From assembly GCF_008764295.1 (NCBI RefSeq), contig NZ_VTQX01000001.1:186001-250000 (forward strand): a stretch of 64,000 bases of DNA. Direction: 5' to 3'. Source of the DNA: Bacillus methanolicus. GTDB taxonomy: Bacteria > Bacillota > Bacilli > Bacillales > Cytobacillaceae. The translations under genes and the position numbers were made by a program. The stretch's first letter is position 1; every line of letters begins with the position of its first letter. Under the pieces are notes generated by a model. That model had not been told where the DNA came from, did no database searches, and saw only the letters and a program-made list of their open reading frames with translations. This document shows positions 46,120 to 54,655 of this stretch, piece after piece.

Positions 46120-47310
46120 TCAATCTCTATAAAAAAGTTCATGTTTAAGTGAGCCTAACAATTGATGACCCGATTTTGTTAATACAATATCATCTTCTAC
46201 CATGACAGCACCTAAACCAGGAACCATAAACTTTGGTTCAAGTGTAATTACAGCTCCTTGGGGGAGTGGCTCCTGAAATCCTAGACCTAAGACAGGATCT
46301 TCATCAAGTTCTAAACCAATTGCATGACCAATATAGCTCCCCCGACTATTGCCAACCCCCATAAAATTGTTTAAATACCCTTTCTTTTCTGCGATTTTTT
46401 CCGCATAAAGAAACAACTCTTCCCCCGTAACTCCAGGTTTAACTTTTTCAATCACCAATAAATGTAATTCAACTAAATGATTCCATAGATCCTGCTGGTT
46501 CACTGTCGGCTTTCCAATACAATATGTTCGTGCCATATCGGCATGGTATCCTTTTTTACAAATGCCATAATCAACAACTATGAGCTCTCCCTTTTGAATT
46601 TTTCGAGAAGAGGCTCCCCATGGTAATGTTTCATCAAGACCTACGCCAGTAACCGTCATCGCATGACCGGATACTATCCAGCCATTGGGCCCTGAAGTAA
46701 CAATTCCTCCCCCCGGTAAAACCGCATCCCATCTACGAAACCAAACTAGTCCATCTCCTCCGTTATTTCTTGCTGCAAACTCCATACTTGCAGATAACTC
46801 ATATTCATGGATTCCTTCTCTCAATGCGTGTAAGATAGCAAGGTGCCCCTTTTCCCATAATTCAATTGATTGCTTGATTGCTTCTAACTCAATATCGTCT
46901 TTTACTAGCCGTTGCTTTTTAATCTCCTTCGAAATATTAACAAATTCAAATTGACTAAGGTTGTTCCTGATGCTAAAGCCAATATTTGTTGGCAATACAT
47001 CCTCTTGAATCCCGACGACACTTCCTCTTTTCGGTAAGCTCCCTAACTCCGTTAGAGCTTTAAGCATATCTTTAAAGCTTCCTGCAGGAATCGAATCCTT
47101 TATCCAACTTGCTTCCTGTGCCAACTCATGAGCTCTTCTTGTAAATAAAACGGGTTTTCCGTCTGCAGGGATCCATAAATTTGCTGGTTGAGCAGTTCCC
47201 GCATAATAATAAAGATCACGAGAATACATTATGAGCGCTGCTTCGATTTCTCTCTCACTTAGCATTTTCTGGAGTTTTTGTATCCTTTGTTGAAATAACC
47301 GGCTTTCCAT
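46120..47310 (-). CDS. M24-family metallopeptidase (Xaa-Pro peptidase/creatinase fold)
   Basis: A 396-residue pita-bread enzyme. N-terminal creatinase-like domain (MYSRDLYYYAGTAQPANLWI), then the M24 core with metal ligands in VVDYGICKKGYHADMARTY (two Asp), GSYIGHAIGLELDE (His), ITLEPKFMVPG (Glu) and AVMVEDDIVL (Glu). It may be an Xaa-Pro aminopeptidase or a C-N hydrolase of the creatinase/ectoine hydrolase kind; the sequence alone does not decide. ATG at 47310 with AAGGAG nine bases upstream. Two FadR-type operator candidates lie upstream. Confidence 0.88.
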   Translation of the reverse strand: MESRLFQQRIQKLQKMLSEREIEAALIMYSRDLYYYAGTAQPANLWIPADGKPVLFTRRAHELAQEASWIKDSIPAGSFKDMLKALTELGSLPKRGSVVGIQEDVLPTNIGFSIRNNLSQFEFVNISKEIKKQRLVKDDIELEAIKQSIELWEKGHLAILHALREGIHEYELSASMEFAARNNGGDGLVWFRRWDAVLPGGGIVTSGPNGWIVSGHAMTVTGVGLDETLPWGASSRKIQKGELIVVDYGICKKGYHADMARTYCIGKPTVNQQDLWNHLVELHLLVIEKVKPGVTGEELFLYAEKIAEKKGYLNNFMGVGNSRGSYIGHAIGLELDEDPVLGLGFQEPLPQGAVITLEPKFMVPGLGAVMVEDDIVLTKSGHQLLGSLKHELFYRD

Positions 47311-47500
47311 ATTTCTCAACTCCTTTGAAAATGTGAATGTTTGTTCAAATGCCTCACTTAATCGAATTCATTAAAAACTCACTGGTTCTGTCTTCGAGCA
47401 TGCCTTTGCAAACAAATTGTTTAGAGTCTTCTTTTCCATAGATACCAATGTTTTACATAGGATAAATTATTAATAGCACTGTTTTCACAAGAAAGTCTAT

Positions 47501-47511
47501 TAGTCAGACAA
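47501..47511. promoter_or_regulatory. Candidate FadR-type operator upstream of M24 gene
   Basis: TAGTCAGACAA, matching TnGTnnnACnA and sharing GTCAGACAA with the site before the GntR gene. Confidence 0.55.
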
Positions 47512-47659
47512 ATAAACTAAATTTGTGATTAAAAATGGTGAAAAATTCGCCATAGTCATTTTTGAAGACTTTTTTCCACCTGTAATAAGTTCAAAAATAT
47601 TGATCTAAAATTGAAAAAGTGTAGCTTTCGATCATTTCGATTAGCGAGAGAAAGTTTGT

Positions 47660-47670
47660 TTGTCAGACAA
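47660..47670. promoter_or_regulatory. Candidate FadR-type operator, perfect palindrome
   Basis: TTGTC-A-GACAA, an exact 11-bp palindrome matching TnGTnnnACnA, nine bases beyond the sigma factor stop codon and about 350 bases upstream of the M24 start. Confidence 0.55.
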
Positions 47671-47678
47671 TATGATCT

Positions 47679-48470
47679 TTATTTAGCGATCTCAAGTAAA
47701 ATTTGCTCGTATGCATTTTTTTCAAACCTCTGAATTTTTTTGAATGCGCTTACAATATGTTTATGAACCATTGAGTTCGCACACTCTAATTTCCTTGCTA
47801 TTTCTGTTTTACTAAACCCTAGAAAAAAATACATCACTATCGCATCCTTTTGCTTCTGATTCAATAGTGCCATATAGCTTTCGACTAATAACTTATTAAT
47901 AACACGCTCTTCAATATTTGAATATGAATCAGAAACACATTGAATATTCATAAATTTCATTTCATAAGAACCACTTTCAAGAAATATACTTACCATTTGC
48001 TGCATTCCGTACACTAAATCAAACGCATCATCACGAGAAATTCGAAATTCCTTCATCGTGTCTTCAATGCTTGGTTCTTTTGAATACCGCTCTCGGTATT
48101 TATCGTAAAACCTCAAATATTTAGGATATAGCGCTCTAATTCTTTGGCTAATGATCATCGAATTAGAGTTATTCGATCGTGAAAACTCCCTAATTTCCCC
48201 TTGGATACTTAAAAATAAAAAGCGAACATATTCATTCTCTGATTTCTCAAAATCCAATTTTTTTATGCCTTTATACAGGCCAATCAGGCAAGCTTGATAT
48301 AGGTCTTCCCACTCCACTTTGTGTTGTTGCATAAAGCGAGCAGGATTTTTCGTATATGCCTTTATGACATATTTGATAAATCTATCCACCTCTTCATGCT
48401 CCATTAATTGATTCATATATTTTTCATCACAGCTTGCTTGTAAAAGAATGGATTTATTTCTTAAGATCAA
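47679..48470 (-). CDS. Orphan sigma-70 family RNA polymerase sigma factor
   Basis: A 263-residue sigma factor. Region 2 reads WEDLYQACLIGLYKGIKKLD then FLFLSIQGEIREFSR; a region 3-like middle part (YSKEPSIEDTMKEFRISRDD) follows; region 4 has KQKDAIVMYFFLGFSKTEIA and RKLECANSMVHKHIVSAFKK (HTH). It resembles the SigB/F/G-type plan more than ECF factors, because a region 3 is present. No anti-sigma gene adjoins it. TTG start with GAGGGGG six bases upstream. I cannot match it to a named B. subtilis sigma factor. Confidence 0.85.
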   Translation of the reverse strand: MILRNKSILLQASCDEKYMNQLMEHEEVDRFIKYVIKAYTKNPARFMQQHKVEWEDLYQACLIGLYKGIKKLDFEKSENEYVRFLFLSIQGEIREFSRSNNSNSMIISQRIRALYPKYLRFYDKYRERYSKEPSIEDTMKEFRISRDDAFDLVYGMQQMVSIFLESGSYEMKFMNIQCVSDSYSNIEERVINKLLVESYMALLNQKQKDAIVMYFFLGFSKTEIARKLECANSMVHKHIVSAFKKIQRFEKNAYEQILLEIAK

Positions 48471-48503
48471 TTTATCCCCCTCTTTCTTTTCCCTTTGCTT
48501 AAT

Positions 48504-48532
48504 AATATATTTTCAGTTATCCAAAAAGTCAA
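48504..48532 (-). promoter_or_regulatory. SigA-type promoter of the sigma factor gene
   Basis: On the minus strand TTGACT (48532-48527) and TATATT (48509-48504) with a 17-base spacer, about 35 bases before the start codon. Confidence 0.65.
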
Positions 48533-48732
48533 TATATTTTAAATATTATTTCTTATTAGTTTTTTAAACATATAGTATATTTTTGTATTTGAATTTAAAA
48601 TAAAAAAGTTATATGAATAGCATATATTCCTTCCCATTACTCACCTTTTCACACACTCGATACTATTTACTACCAGAACAGGAGGTGGCACGTTATAATT
48701 AATTCATCAACAAATAAGCGGAGGAAGATATA

Positions 48733-48975
48733 TTGACAAAGATTACAATTTATACACAGCCAGATTGTCCACCATGTGAAATAGCGAAACTTTTTTTACA
48801 AGAATACGGCTTTACGTTCGAACTTAAAGATATAAAAAAGGACAGTAAGGCTCGCAATGACTTAATCAACAAGTATCAGTCATACTCAACCCCTACCTTT
48901 ATCATCAATAATGACACTGTCATTACAGGTTTTGAAATTGACAAGCTTAAAGAAGCATTGGCGATCGAATCATAA
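48733..48975 (+). CDS. Glutaredoxin/NrdH-like thiol-disulfide protein
   Basis: An 80-residue glutaredoxin fold with active site YTQPDCPPCEIAK (CPPC), cis-Pro motif YSTPTFII and ending ITGFEIDKLKEAL. It is close to NrdH-redoxins or the YtnI-like family; a dedicated reductant role cannot be told. TTG start with GGAGGAA six bases upstream. Monocistronic. Confidence 0.88.
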   Translation: MTKITIYTQPDCPPCEIAKLFLQEYGFTFELKDIKKDSKARNDLINKYQSYSTPTFIINNDTVITGFEIDKLKEALAIES

Positions 48976-49049
48976 ATAATATTTCATCAAGCATAACCTC
49001 TACTTAAAAACAAAACCGCCAAGAACAAAGCGATTTTCAATCATCACAA

Positions 49050-49096
49050 TAAAAAAACGATAGACAAACTCGGTTGTTAGCGAGTTTGTCTATCGT
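49050..49096 (-). terminator. Terminator of the 49107-49340 gene
   Basis: A perfect 16-bp stem ACGATAGACAAACTCG / CGAGTTTGTCTATCGT with an 8-base loop; on the minus strand it is followed by seven T. Confidence 0.92.
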
Positions 49097-49106
49097 TAGC
49101 ACGTAT

Positions 49107-49340
49107 TTACCAATAAACTGCTGTAAAAATGATTAACAATAGAACTAAAACTGCAAAAGCAAAATAAGTAATAAAGACCGGATTACGTTGATAGATTCCT
49201 TCTTGAACTTTGCCAGGGATGGATGTATCCAACTCCCCCTTTAGTCTTTTTTGAGTTTTTGTAACGGCCAATGTGTACCCTAAAGCAAAAAGAACAATTG
49301 CAACTGCAATAATCGTCAAAACAAGCATATAAGTTGTCAA
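49107..49340 (-). CDS. Small two-helix membrane protein
   Basis: About 77 residues with two hydrophobic segments (start to about 23, and about 54-75) joined by a polar loop (KTQKRLKGELDTSIPGKVQE). I do not recognise the family. The start is uncertain: TTG 49340 follows GGTGAG by four bases, GTG 49349 lies within that purine run, and an ATG lies four codons further in. A strong terminator follows. Its function is unknown. Confidence 0.7.
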   Translation of the reverse strand: MTTYMLVLTIIAVAIVLFALGYTLAVTKTQKRLKGELDTSIPGKVQEGIYQRNPVFITYFAFAVLVLLLIIFTAVYW

Positions 49341-49417
49341 TATTCTCACCCTTAAAGAATGTATTACTCTTACATTCCCTCTAAAGGCACGGGATTATTC
49401 GATTTCTCTTTTCCAAA

Positions 49418-50632
49418 TTACAGCAATTCAAGATGCTCTAAAATGAAATCATACGATATATCTATAAATAAAAACTGCTTATCTTTCAATGGATAAGAAA
49501 ATGTTCGCACATTTTCCCCTGTTTCAATGTCACTGTATAAATCCGAAAGAATTCCCTTCTTTTCTTTTCTCATTTTCAAAATATTCTCAAGAAAGTACGG
49601 CCGCCAACTCCAATTTTTGTAGGCATATTCATGTTGTACAAGCCATTCATTTTGAGTTTTGAAAAGATTAGGAGAGAGCTGAAAGCCGTTTTCATCGCAA
49701 ATATACATCCTAAAGGCGAAATTTTCCATTTCCTTTCCTAAGACCAACAATAATTCCTCATATTTTTCTATTTTACGATACTTTTGCAATAACTCAGAAA
49801 CAACGTTCTGGAACTTCTCCGTTTGTTCAAAAAGGGCAGCAAGTTTTTTCTTTTCACTATCAATAAATTGCTGACATTCATTTTTTAATTGTTCCTTCAA
49901 TATATCCCGATCAACGAAATGAGGATGCGGTTTTTGCAAATAATACCCCTGATAATATCTTCCTCCATTTTTCCACGCATATTGAAGCTGATAGACCATC
50001 TCAATATTCTCGAATAAAAGGGTTGCCCCAATCTTTCTTGCTAATAGCGAGTAAGAATAAATAATATCTTGAAAGCTTGAGGCCAGTCTTGTTGATCTTA
50101 AAGCCTGCAAATCAACTTTTAGAATAGTAGGTGAAATCAGACCAATGAGGTCAATTTGATGACTATTATCTCCGAGTTTATCAAAGGCGATTTTAATCCC
50201 ATACGTTTTGTAATAGTTAATTAAATGGCCCATTCTTTCAGCATCCTCTAATTGATTATTGAAAGAAATTTCAATGACAATCCTTTCGACTTTGATTCCT
50301 TTTTCACTAAATTCAAGAAGGAGATTAAGTAACTCTTCATTTTCATCATATAATAATAAATCTGCATCCCGATTAATAAAAAGAAGAACATCGTCATCAA
50401 GTGCCATTGCCTGTTGTAATGCTTTTCTTAAAACTGTATTGTCAAGCTCTAAGCGATATTCCTCAGGAATGCTATCATCAAGGAAATATGGACCAAGGCT
50501 AAGATGATCATCGTCAGTTTTAAATCTGCCTAATACCTCATACCCAATTACACGATGTTCATCGGCACTGAATATCGGTTGGAAGAATGGAATGACATTT
50601 TCTAGATTCGTTAAAATATCCAATGCATCCAT
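49418..50632 (-). CDS. ykuI: YkuI, c-di-GMP-binding EAL protein
   Basis: A 404-residue protein with an N-terminal EAL domain and a C-terminal PAS-like domain, matching YkuI of B. subtilis. The signature is EVL (VIGYEVLGRF) rather than EAL, and IKIAFDKLGDNSHQIDLIG stands where active phosphodiesterases have DDFG. YkuI binds c-di-GMP but lacks detectable phosphodiesterase activity in B. subtilis, and is thought to be a c-di-GMP effector affecting exopolysaccharide. ATG behind GGAGGGATGTAA. Confidence 0.92.
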   Translation of the reverse strand: MDALDILTNLENVIPFFQPIFSADEHRVIGYEVLGRFKTDDDHLSLGPYFLDDSIPEEYRLELDNTVLRKALQQAMALDDDVLLFINRDADLLLYDENEELLNLLLEFSEKGIKVERIVIEISFNNQLEDAERMGHLINYYKTYGIKIAFDKLGDNSHQIDLIGLISPTILKVDLQALRSTRLASSFQDIIYSYSLLARKIGATLLFENIEMVYQLQYAWKNGGRYYQGYYLQKPHPHFVDRDILKEQLKNECQQFIDSEKKKLAALFEQTEKFQNVVSELLQKYRKIEKYEELLLVLGKEMENFAFRMYICDENGFQLSPNLFKTQNEWLVQHEYAYKNWSWRPYFLENILKMRKEKKGILSDLYSDIETGENVRTFSYPLKDKQFLFIDISYDFILEHLELL

Positions 50633-51052
50633 TTACATCCCTCCTATCAAAATAAACTAGCCTTAAAAAAATTATATCATGTAATAAAGTTGATTTCACA
50701 ATGGACAAAAGCAATGTAAAAAAACAGCACCGTTCTCACTGCTTTAGTACAAATTTAAAAATATTCATCTCCCCATTTAACTTTCCCCGTCGTCTTAAAC
50801 TTCCACATTATTTATGCGATTCATTTAATTTCAAAATGAACAATTCCTTCCAAAGATAAACATCCTTCTTTTTCTTCTTATTTTTTGATAGTATTAACTA
50901 TACAAGCTCATGCTTATTGCGTTCTTGAGTATTACCTATGACGATTCAATCATATGATCTAGGACAGTCCTATCATTCAAAAAATATACAATAAATGGTT
51001 TTTATTTCATGATAGAGAGAGCGGAATTTTTAAAGTTAGGTTGGTACAGAAA
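50633..51052. other. Intergenic region between divergent ykuI and ykuE
   Basis: 420 bp, AT-rich; must contain both promoters. No gene, repeat or clear operator recognised. Confidence 0.4.
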
Positions 51053-51922
51053 ATGCCCAAAAAAGTTTCAAGAAGGTCTTTTTTAAAAAGATTTTTCGGT
51101 ACATTATTAACGACAGTTGGATTGTCAGTTGGTGGATATACTTATGCTGGAAGGATAGAGCCGAAACTGCTAAAGATCAATAAATACCAGATTTCGCATC
51201 TTGATATTCCTGTTGATTTTGAAAATATAAAAATTATCCAATTCAGCGATACCCATTTAGGGTTTCAATATACATTAGAGCAGTTACAAGAATTAGTTGA
51301 AGAAATTAATAATCATAAGCCAGATATTCTCTTTTTTACAGGGGATTTATTAGACGAACCGAATAAATATGGAGAATTTGAACGTGTGATCTCGATTTTA
51401 AAAAAACTTGAGGCTCCATTCGGGAAGTACGCTGTATATGGAAATCATGACCACGGTGGATACGGGACAGACATTTTTAAAAGAATTATGGAAGAGTCTG
51501 GTTTTACTTTACTTCTAAATGATTCCATTAAAATTGAGAAAAATGCTCAAAGCTCCATCTATCTTCTTGGCATTGATGATGCCATGCTTGGCCGACCTGA
51601 TATTAGTGCAGCACTTGCCAACGTACCTGATGAAGCGTACAAGATTTTATTATCCCACGCTCCAGATCTTGCGGATAACGCTGCAAACTTTAATATTCAA
51701 TTGCAACTAAGCGGTCATAGTCATGGGGGACAAATTCAAATTCCGTTGCTGGGAGCATTAGTCAAACCGCCATATGGTGAAAAATACTATGAGGGATTTT
51801 ACACAGTAGGAGAAGAAAAACCTTTAACATTATATGTAAACAGAGGATTAGGTACAACAAGACTACCCTTTCGATTCCTATCCGTACCCGAATTAACGAT
51901 TTTCACTCTTTCCCGCAAGTAA
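51053..51922 (+). CDS. ykuE: YkuE, Tat-exported metallophosphoesterase
   Basis: A 289-residue calcineurin-like phosphoesterase with a twin-arginine signal (SRRSFLKRF, then a hydrophobic stretch to about residue 30). Metal motifs: QFSDTHLG, FTGDLLDEP, YGNHDHG, LSHAPD and LSGHSHGGQ. In B. subtilis YkuE is secreted by TatAyCy and associates with the wall. ATG at 51053 is used; a TTG at 51041 in frame is possible. Substrate unknown. Confidence 0.92.
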   Translation: MPKKVSRRSFLKRFFGTLLTTVGLSVGGYTYAGRIEPKLLKINKYQISHLDIPVDFENIKIIQFSDTHLGFQYTLEQLQELVEEINNHKPDILFFTGDLLDEPNKYGEFERVISILKKLEAPFGKYAVYGNHDHGGYGTDIFKRIMEESGFTLLLNDSIKIEKNAQSSIYLLGIDDAMLGRPDISAALANVPDEAYKILLSHAPDLADNAANFNIQLQLSGHSHGGQIQIPLLGALVKPPYGEKYYEGFYTVGEEKPLTLYVNRGLGTTRLPFRFLSVPELTIFTLSRK

Positions 51923-52149
51923 TGCTGTCGTTTTTACAAGTAGCGATGACTTTCTCCCTATTCAAAGAATAGGAGGTTTTTAGTCTCTACCTGCTGCATT
52001 ATGCTCATGTTAACATCGAGCCAAAAGTATGAACAACATGTGCTAAAGATTCAGTCACAGCGCTTTTTTTGAAAAAATTCAGCTTTTCTACAAATGGGAT
52101 CGAGAGTATTAATGTCTATTATTTTCACACGAAATTGCGGGTGAATTCA

Positions 52150-52205
52150 TTAATTTCCACTCCAGTACGTACTTTCCACGGGGAGTTCGCCAAGCTTTCT
52201 CGTTT
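52150..52205. repeat. Possible decayed copy of the GC-rich repeat
   Basis: TTTCCACTCCAGTACGTACT then TTCCACGGGGAGTTCGCC lines up with TTTCCGCTCCGGGCACTTGC and TTCCGGGGGGCAGGCGGTG at 12597-12640. Confidence 0.4.
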
Positions 52206-52255
52206 TCAATTTTCCAGAACCGTTATGTAGCTCTCAGGTATATGCTTAATGAATA

Positions 52256-52523
52256 CTTTGTTTTATGCCGTTGTTGATTTTTGGCTCATCTCGTGTGAAA
52301 CCAAGGTTTCACACGCCTTTCAGGTCCTCTGATTCCACGAAACAAAGGTGAATTCCGGGAAAATAGTAATTAATCCGGAATTTTTCTGTTTAATTCCGGA
52401 AAAAGCAGACGTATTTCCGGAAAAATTGCATTGATTCACCCTTCATTTCCGGAAAGTGTTAAAATGATTTTAGGCCCATTTCATGTGAAATGGGCCCAAA
52501 ATCAACACCAAAATATAACAGAG
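52256..52523. repeat. MITE-like element with inverted ends
   Basis: The left end CTTTGTTTTATGCCGTTGTT-GATTTTTGGCTCATC and the right end (minus strand) CTCTGTTATATTTTGGTGTT-GATTTTGGGCCCATT are imperfect inverted repeats of about 45 bp. Each end contains its own hairpin: CGTGTGAAACC/GGTTTCACACG on the left and GGCCCATTTCA/TGAAATGGGCC on the right. No transposase frame. The right end stops a few bases from the stop codon of the next gene. Confidence 0.55.
52353..52455. repeat. Phased array of TTCCGGAA-type palindromes
   Basis: CCGG cores at 52355, 52375, 52396, 52417 and 52449, mostly within (T)TTCCGGAAA. Spacings are 20, 21, 21 and 32 bases, close to two, two, two and three helical turns. Confidence 0.6.
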
Positions 52524-52528
52524 CCTTC

Positions 52529-54655
52529 TTAAAAAATAACCATTTCCTCATTACCGTTGTTAAAGATTTTGAATTCAACATCTTTTGCACTGATCGGTCT
52601 GGAGAACAAGTATCCTTGACCTTTATGGCAATTCGCTCTCATCAGAAACTCAGCTTGTTCCTTATCTTCAATACCTTCAGCCACTACTTCTATACCAAGA
52701 CTATTGGCTAGATGGATGATCGTTGTGGTAATTGCTGCATCCTTCTCATTATTAATAACATCTCGAACAAATGACTGATCAATTTTTAAAACATCAATAG
52801 GGAATTGCTTAATGTAATTTAATGATGAGTAACCGGTTCCGAAGTCGTCAATGGAGATGGTTACCCCCAGTTCTTTTAAACTATTAAGAATAGGTGAAGT
52901 TTCAGCTGTATCTTGCATCGCACCTTCCGTTATTTCAATTTCTAACAGTGACGGTTCGATCTTATATTTCCGGATCGATTCTTTAATCGTCTCGACAAGC
53001 TTTGGTTGTAAAAACTGTTTTGGCGATATATTGATGGCAATTTTTATTCCTTTTTTGCCCAATTCAGACCATTTCTTAATTTGCTTGCATGCAGTGTCGA
53101 TCACCCAGTTACCGATCGGAATAATTAAACCTGTATCTTCAGCCAAAGGAATAAAATCTGCTGGTGAAATCAGCCCTAACTCCTTGCTATTCCAGCGTAT
53201 TAATGCTTCAAAGCTCTTGACCTTCCCAGTAGCTAAATTCACCTGGGGCTGATAAAACAACATAAATTCATCTTTGGCAAGAGCTTTTCTTAAATGAGTT
53301 TCTAATGAAACAATATGGGCACCTACAGAATTCATTTCTGTTCGATAAAATTGGAAATGCGCTTTGCCCCTCTCTTTGACACGAAACAGCGCCTCGTCGG
53401 CATTTTTTATGATTGTCTCGGCATTCTTTCCATCATGCGGATATATGCTAATACCAATACTTGGTGAGATAAAATATTCTTGATAATGGAGATAAAAGGA
53501 TTTAGTAAAAAGTGAAAGAATTTTTTGAGCTAACAATGTAATTTCTTTCCTTGAACCCTCAAAAAGGATGCTGAACTCATCTCCACCCTGTCGATAAACC
53601 TTAATATTGTCTTTGTTAAATACACTTAATCGCTCGGCAACCTGGATCAAAACTTGATCACCGGCTAGATGTCCTAGTGTATCATTCAAATATTTAAAGC
53701 GATCCAAATCGATTGAAAGGAGCGCAAACGTGCCTCTGTTTTTATTTGCCTTAATCAATTGCTCCAGATCATTTAACAAAGCTCGACGATTATAAAGACC
53801 TGTGAGGTGGTCATGGAAAGCCATATACTTAATTGTTTCAGCATTTTTCGCTTGTTCAGAAATATCTCTTGTGATGACATAAACCCCTTCAATTTTCGAA
53901 TTGATGACAATCGGAATTGTCTTAATGTGAGTGGTTATGCTGTATCCTTTTGAATGAATTAAGCGACAATCAAGTGACTCCAAGGCAACGCCTGTTTCGA
54001 CTGTTTGTTGAAATAACCCGATGAATTTTTGCACCTCTGCATCAGGAATTAAATCAAAAAAAGAACGTTGTGTCATCTGTTTTTCAGCATACCCTAACAA
54101 TAGTTGCCCAGAAGGATTTACTTCTAAAATCTTGCCTTCTAATGATATGGTAAAAACACCATCTAATGTATGATCAACGATCGATCGGTATTTTTGCTCT
54201 GCATGAATTAGTCGATTTCGTTCTTCGACCAATTCTGTAATATCCCTTGTCACAGCAACAATATATTTTATTTTATTATGTTCATCTCTAACAGGGGTTA
54301 ATAAGGATTCTGTATAGCCCATGCTTCCATTTGGAAACATGATTTGGTCCGAATAAGTAACCGAATCATTTAATAAGACAACACGATCGTAAGCCTTTTT
54401 GATTTCTAAGTAACGTTCATACGGCAGAACATCCTCCATCGATTTCCCAATCGCTTCTTCTGATATCCCCGCATAAATCAGCCCCATCTCATTAACAAAT
54501 AAGTATTGAAATCGAGGACCTTCTTCTACCTTCATGACAAAAACCATATGCTTTACATAATTGAAAATTAAATTGTAAATGATCGATTCAACTGTACTAT
54601 CATCTGATATTAGCTTCTCATTTCCCTTTGCATTGCTTCTCAGTGGCCCCACCAT
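52529..54655 (-). CDS. PAS-PAS-GGDEF-EAL protein
   Basis: A 708-residue c-di-GMP signalling protein: two PAS domains (about 25-135 and 145-270), GGDEF (about 275-435, active-site RQGGDEFSILF) and EAL (about 450-700, KSFEALIRWN, IDDFGTGYSSL, VAEGIE). Both catalytic signatures look intact, so it could make or break down c-di-GMP depending on PAS input. No membrane segment, hence cytoplasmic. ATG behind GAGG five bases upstream. It resembles the soluble part of B. subtilis DgcW but lacks the MHYT domain. Confidence 0.93.
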   Translation of the reverse strand: MVGPLRSNAKGNEKLISDDSTVESIIYNLIFNYVKHMVFVMKVEEGPRFQYLFVNEMGLIYAGISEEAIGKSMEDVLPYERYLEIKKAYDRVVLLNDSVTYSDQIMFPNGSMGYTESLLTPVRDEHNKIKYIVAVTRDITELVEERNRLIHAEQKYRSIVDHTLDGVFTISLEGKILEVNPSGQLLLGYAEKQMTQRSFFDLIPDAEVQKFIGLFQQTVETGVALESLDCRLIHSKGYSITTHIKTIPIVINSKIEGVYVITRDISEQAKNAETIKYMAFHDHLTGLYNRRALLNDLEQLIKANKNRGTFALLSIDLDRFKYLNDTLGHLAGDQVLIQVAERLSVFNKDNIKVYRQGGDEFSILFEGSRKEITLLAQKILSLFTKSFYLHYQEYFISPSIGISIYPHDGKNAETIIKNADEALFRVKERGKAHFQFYRTEMNSVGAHIVSLETHLRKALAKDEFMLFYQPQVNLATGKVKSFEALIRWNSKELGLISPADFIPLAEDTGLIIPIGNWVIDTACKQIKKWSELGKKGIKIAINISPKQFLQPKLVETIKESIRKYKIEPSLLEIEITEGAMQDTAETSPILNSLKELGVTISIDDFGTGYSSLNYIKQFPIDVLKIDQSFVRDVINNEKDAAITTTIIHLANSLGIEVVAEGIEDKEQAEFLMRANCHKGQGYLFSRPISAKDVEFKIFNNGNEEMVIF

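Larger units (their letters stand above)
47311..47678. other. Regulatory region upstream of the M24 gene
   Basis: About 370 bp without a gene between the sigma factor stop and the M24 start. It holds the two operator candidates listed separately. No clear terminator for the sigma factor gene was found. Confidence 0.5.
51923..52528. other. 606-bp non-coding region between convergent ykuE and PAS-GGDEF-EAL genes
   Basis: No gene. It holds a possible decayed GC-rich repeat (52150-52205), the largest copy of the inverted-end element (52256-52523) and, inside that, a phased CCGG array. A weak hairpin near 51948-51985 (CCTATTCAAAGAATAGG) may end ykuE transcription. Confidence 0.6.

Noticed and set aside
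52353-52455. CRISPR-like array
   Set aside because: The repeated unit is only about 8-10 bases with 10-20 base gaps and no cas genes nearby; it does not fit CRISPR repeat or spacer lengths.
52473-52497. Palindrome GGCCCATTTCA/TGAAATGGGCC as terminator of the GGDEF-EAL gene
   Set aside because: No U tract on either strand, and it is part of the repeated element end.
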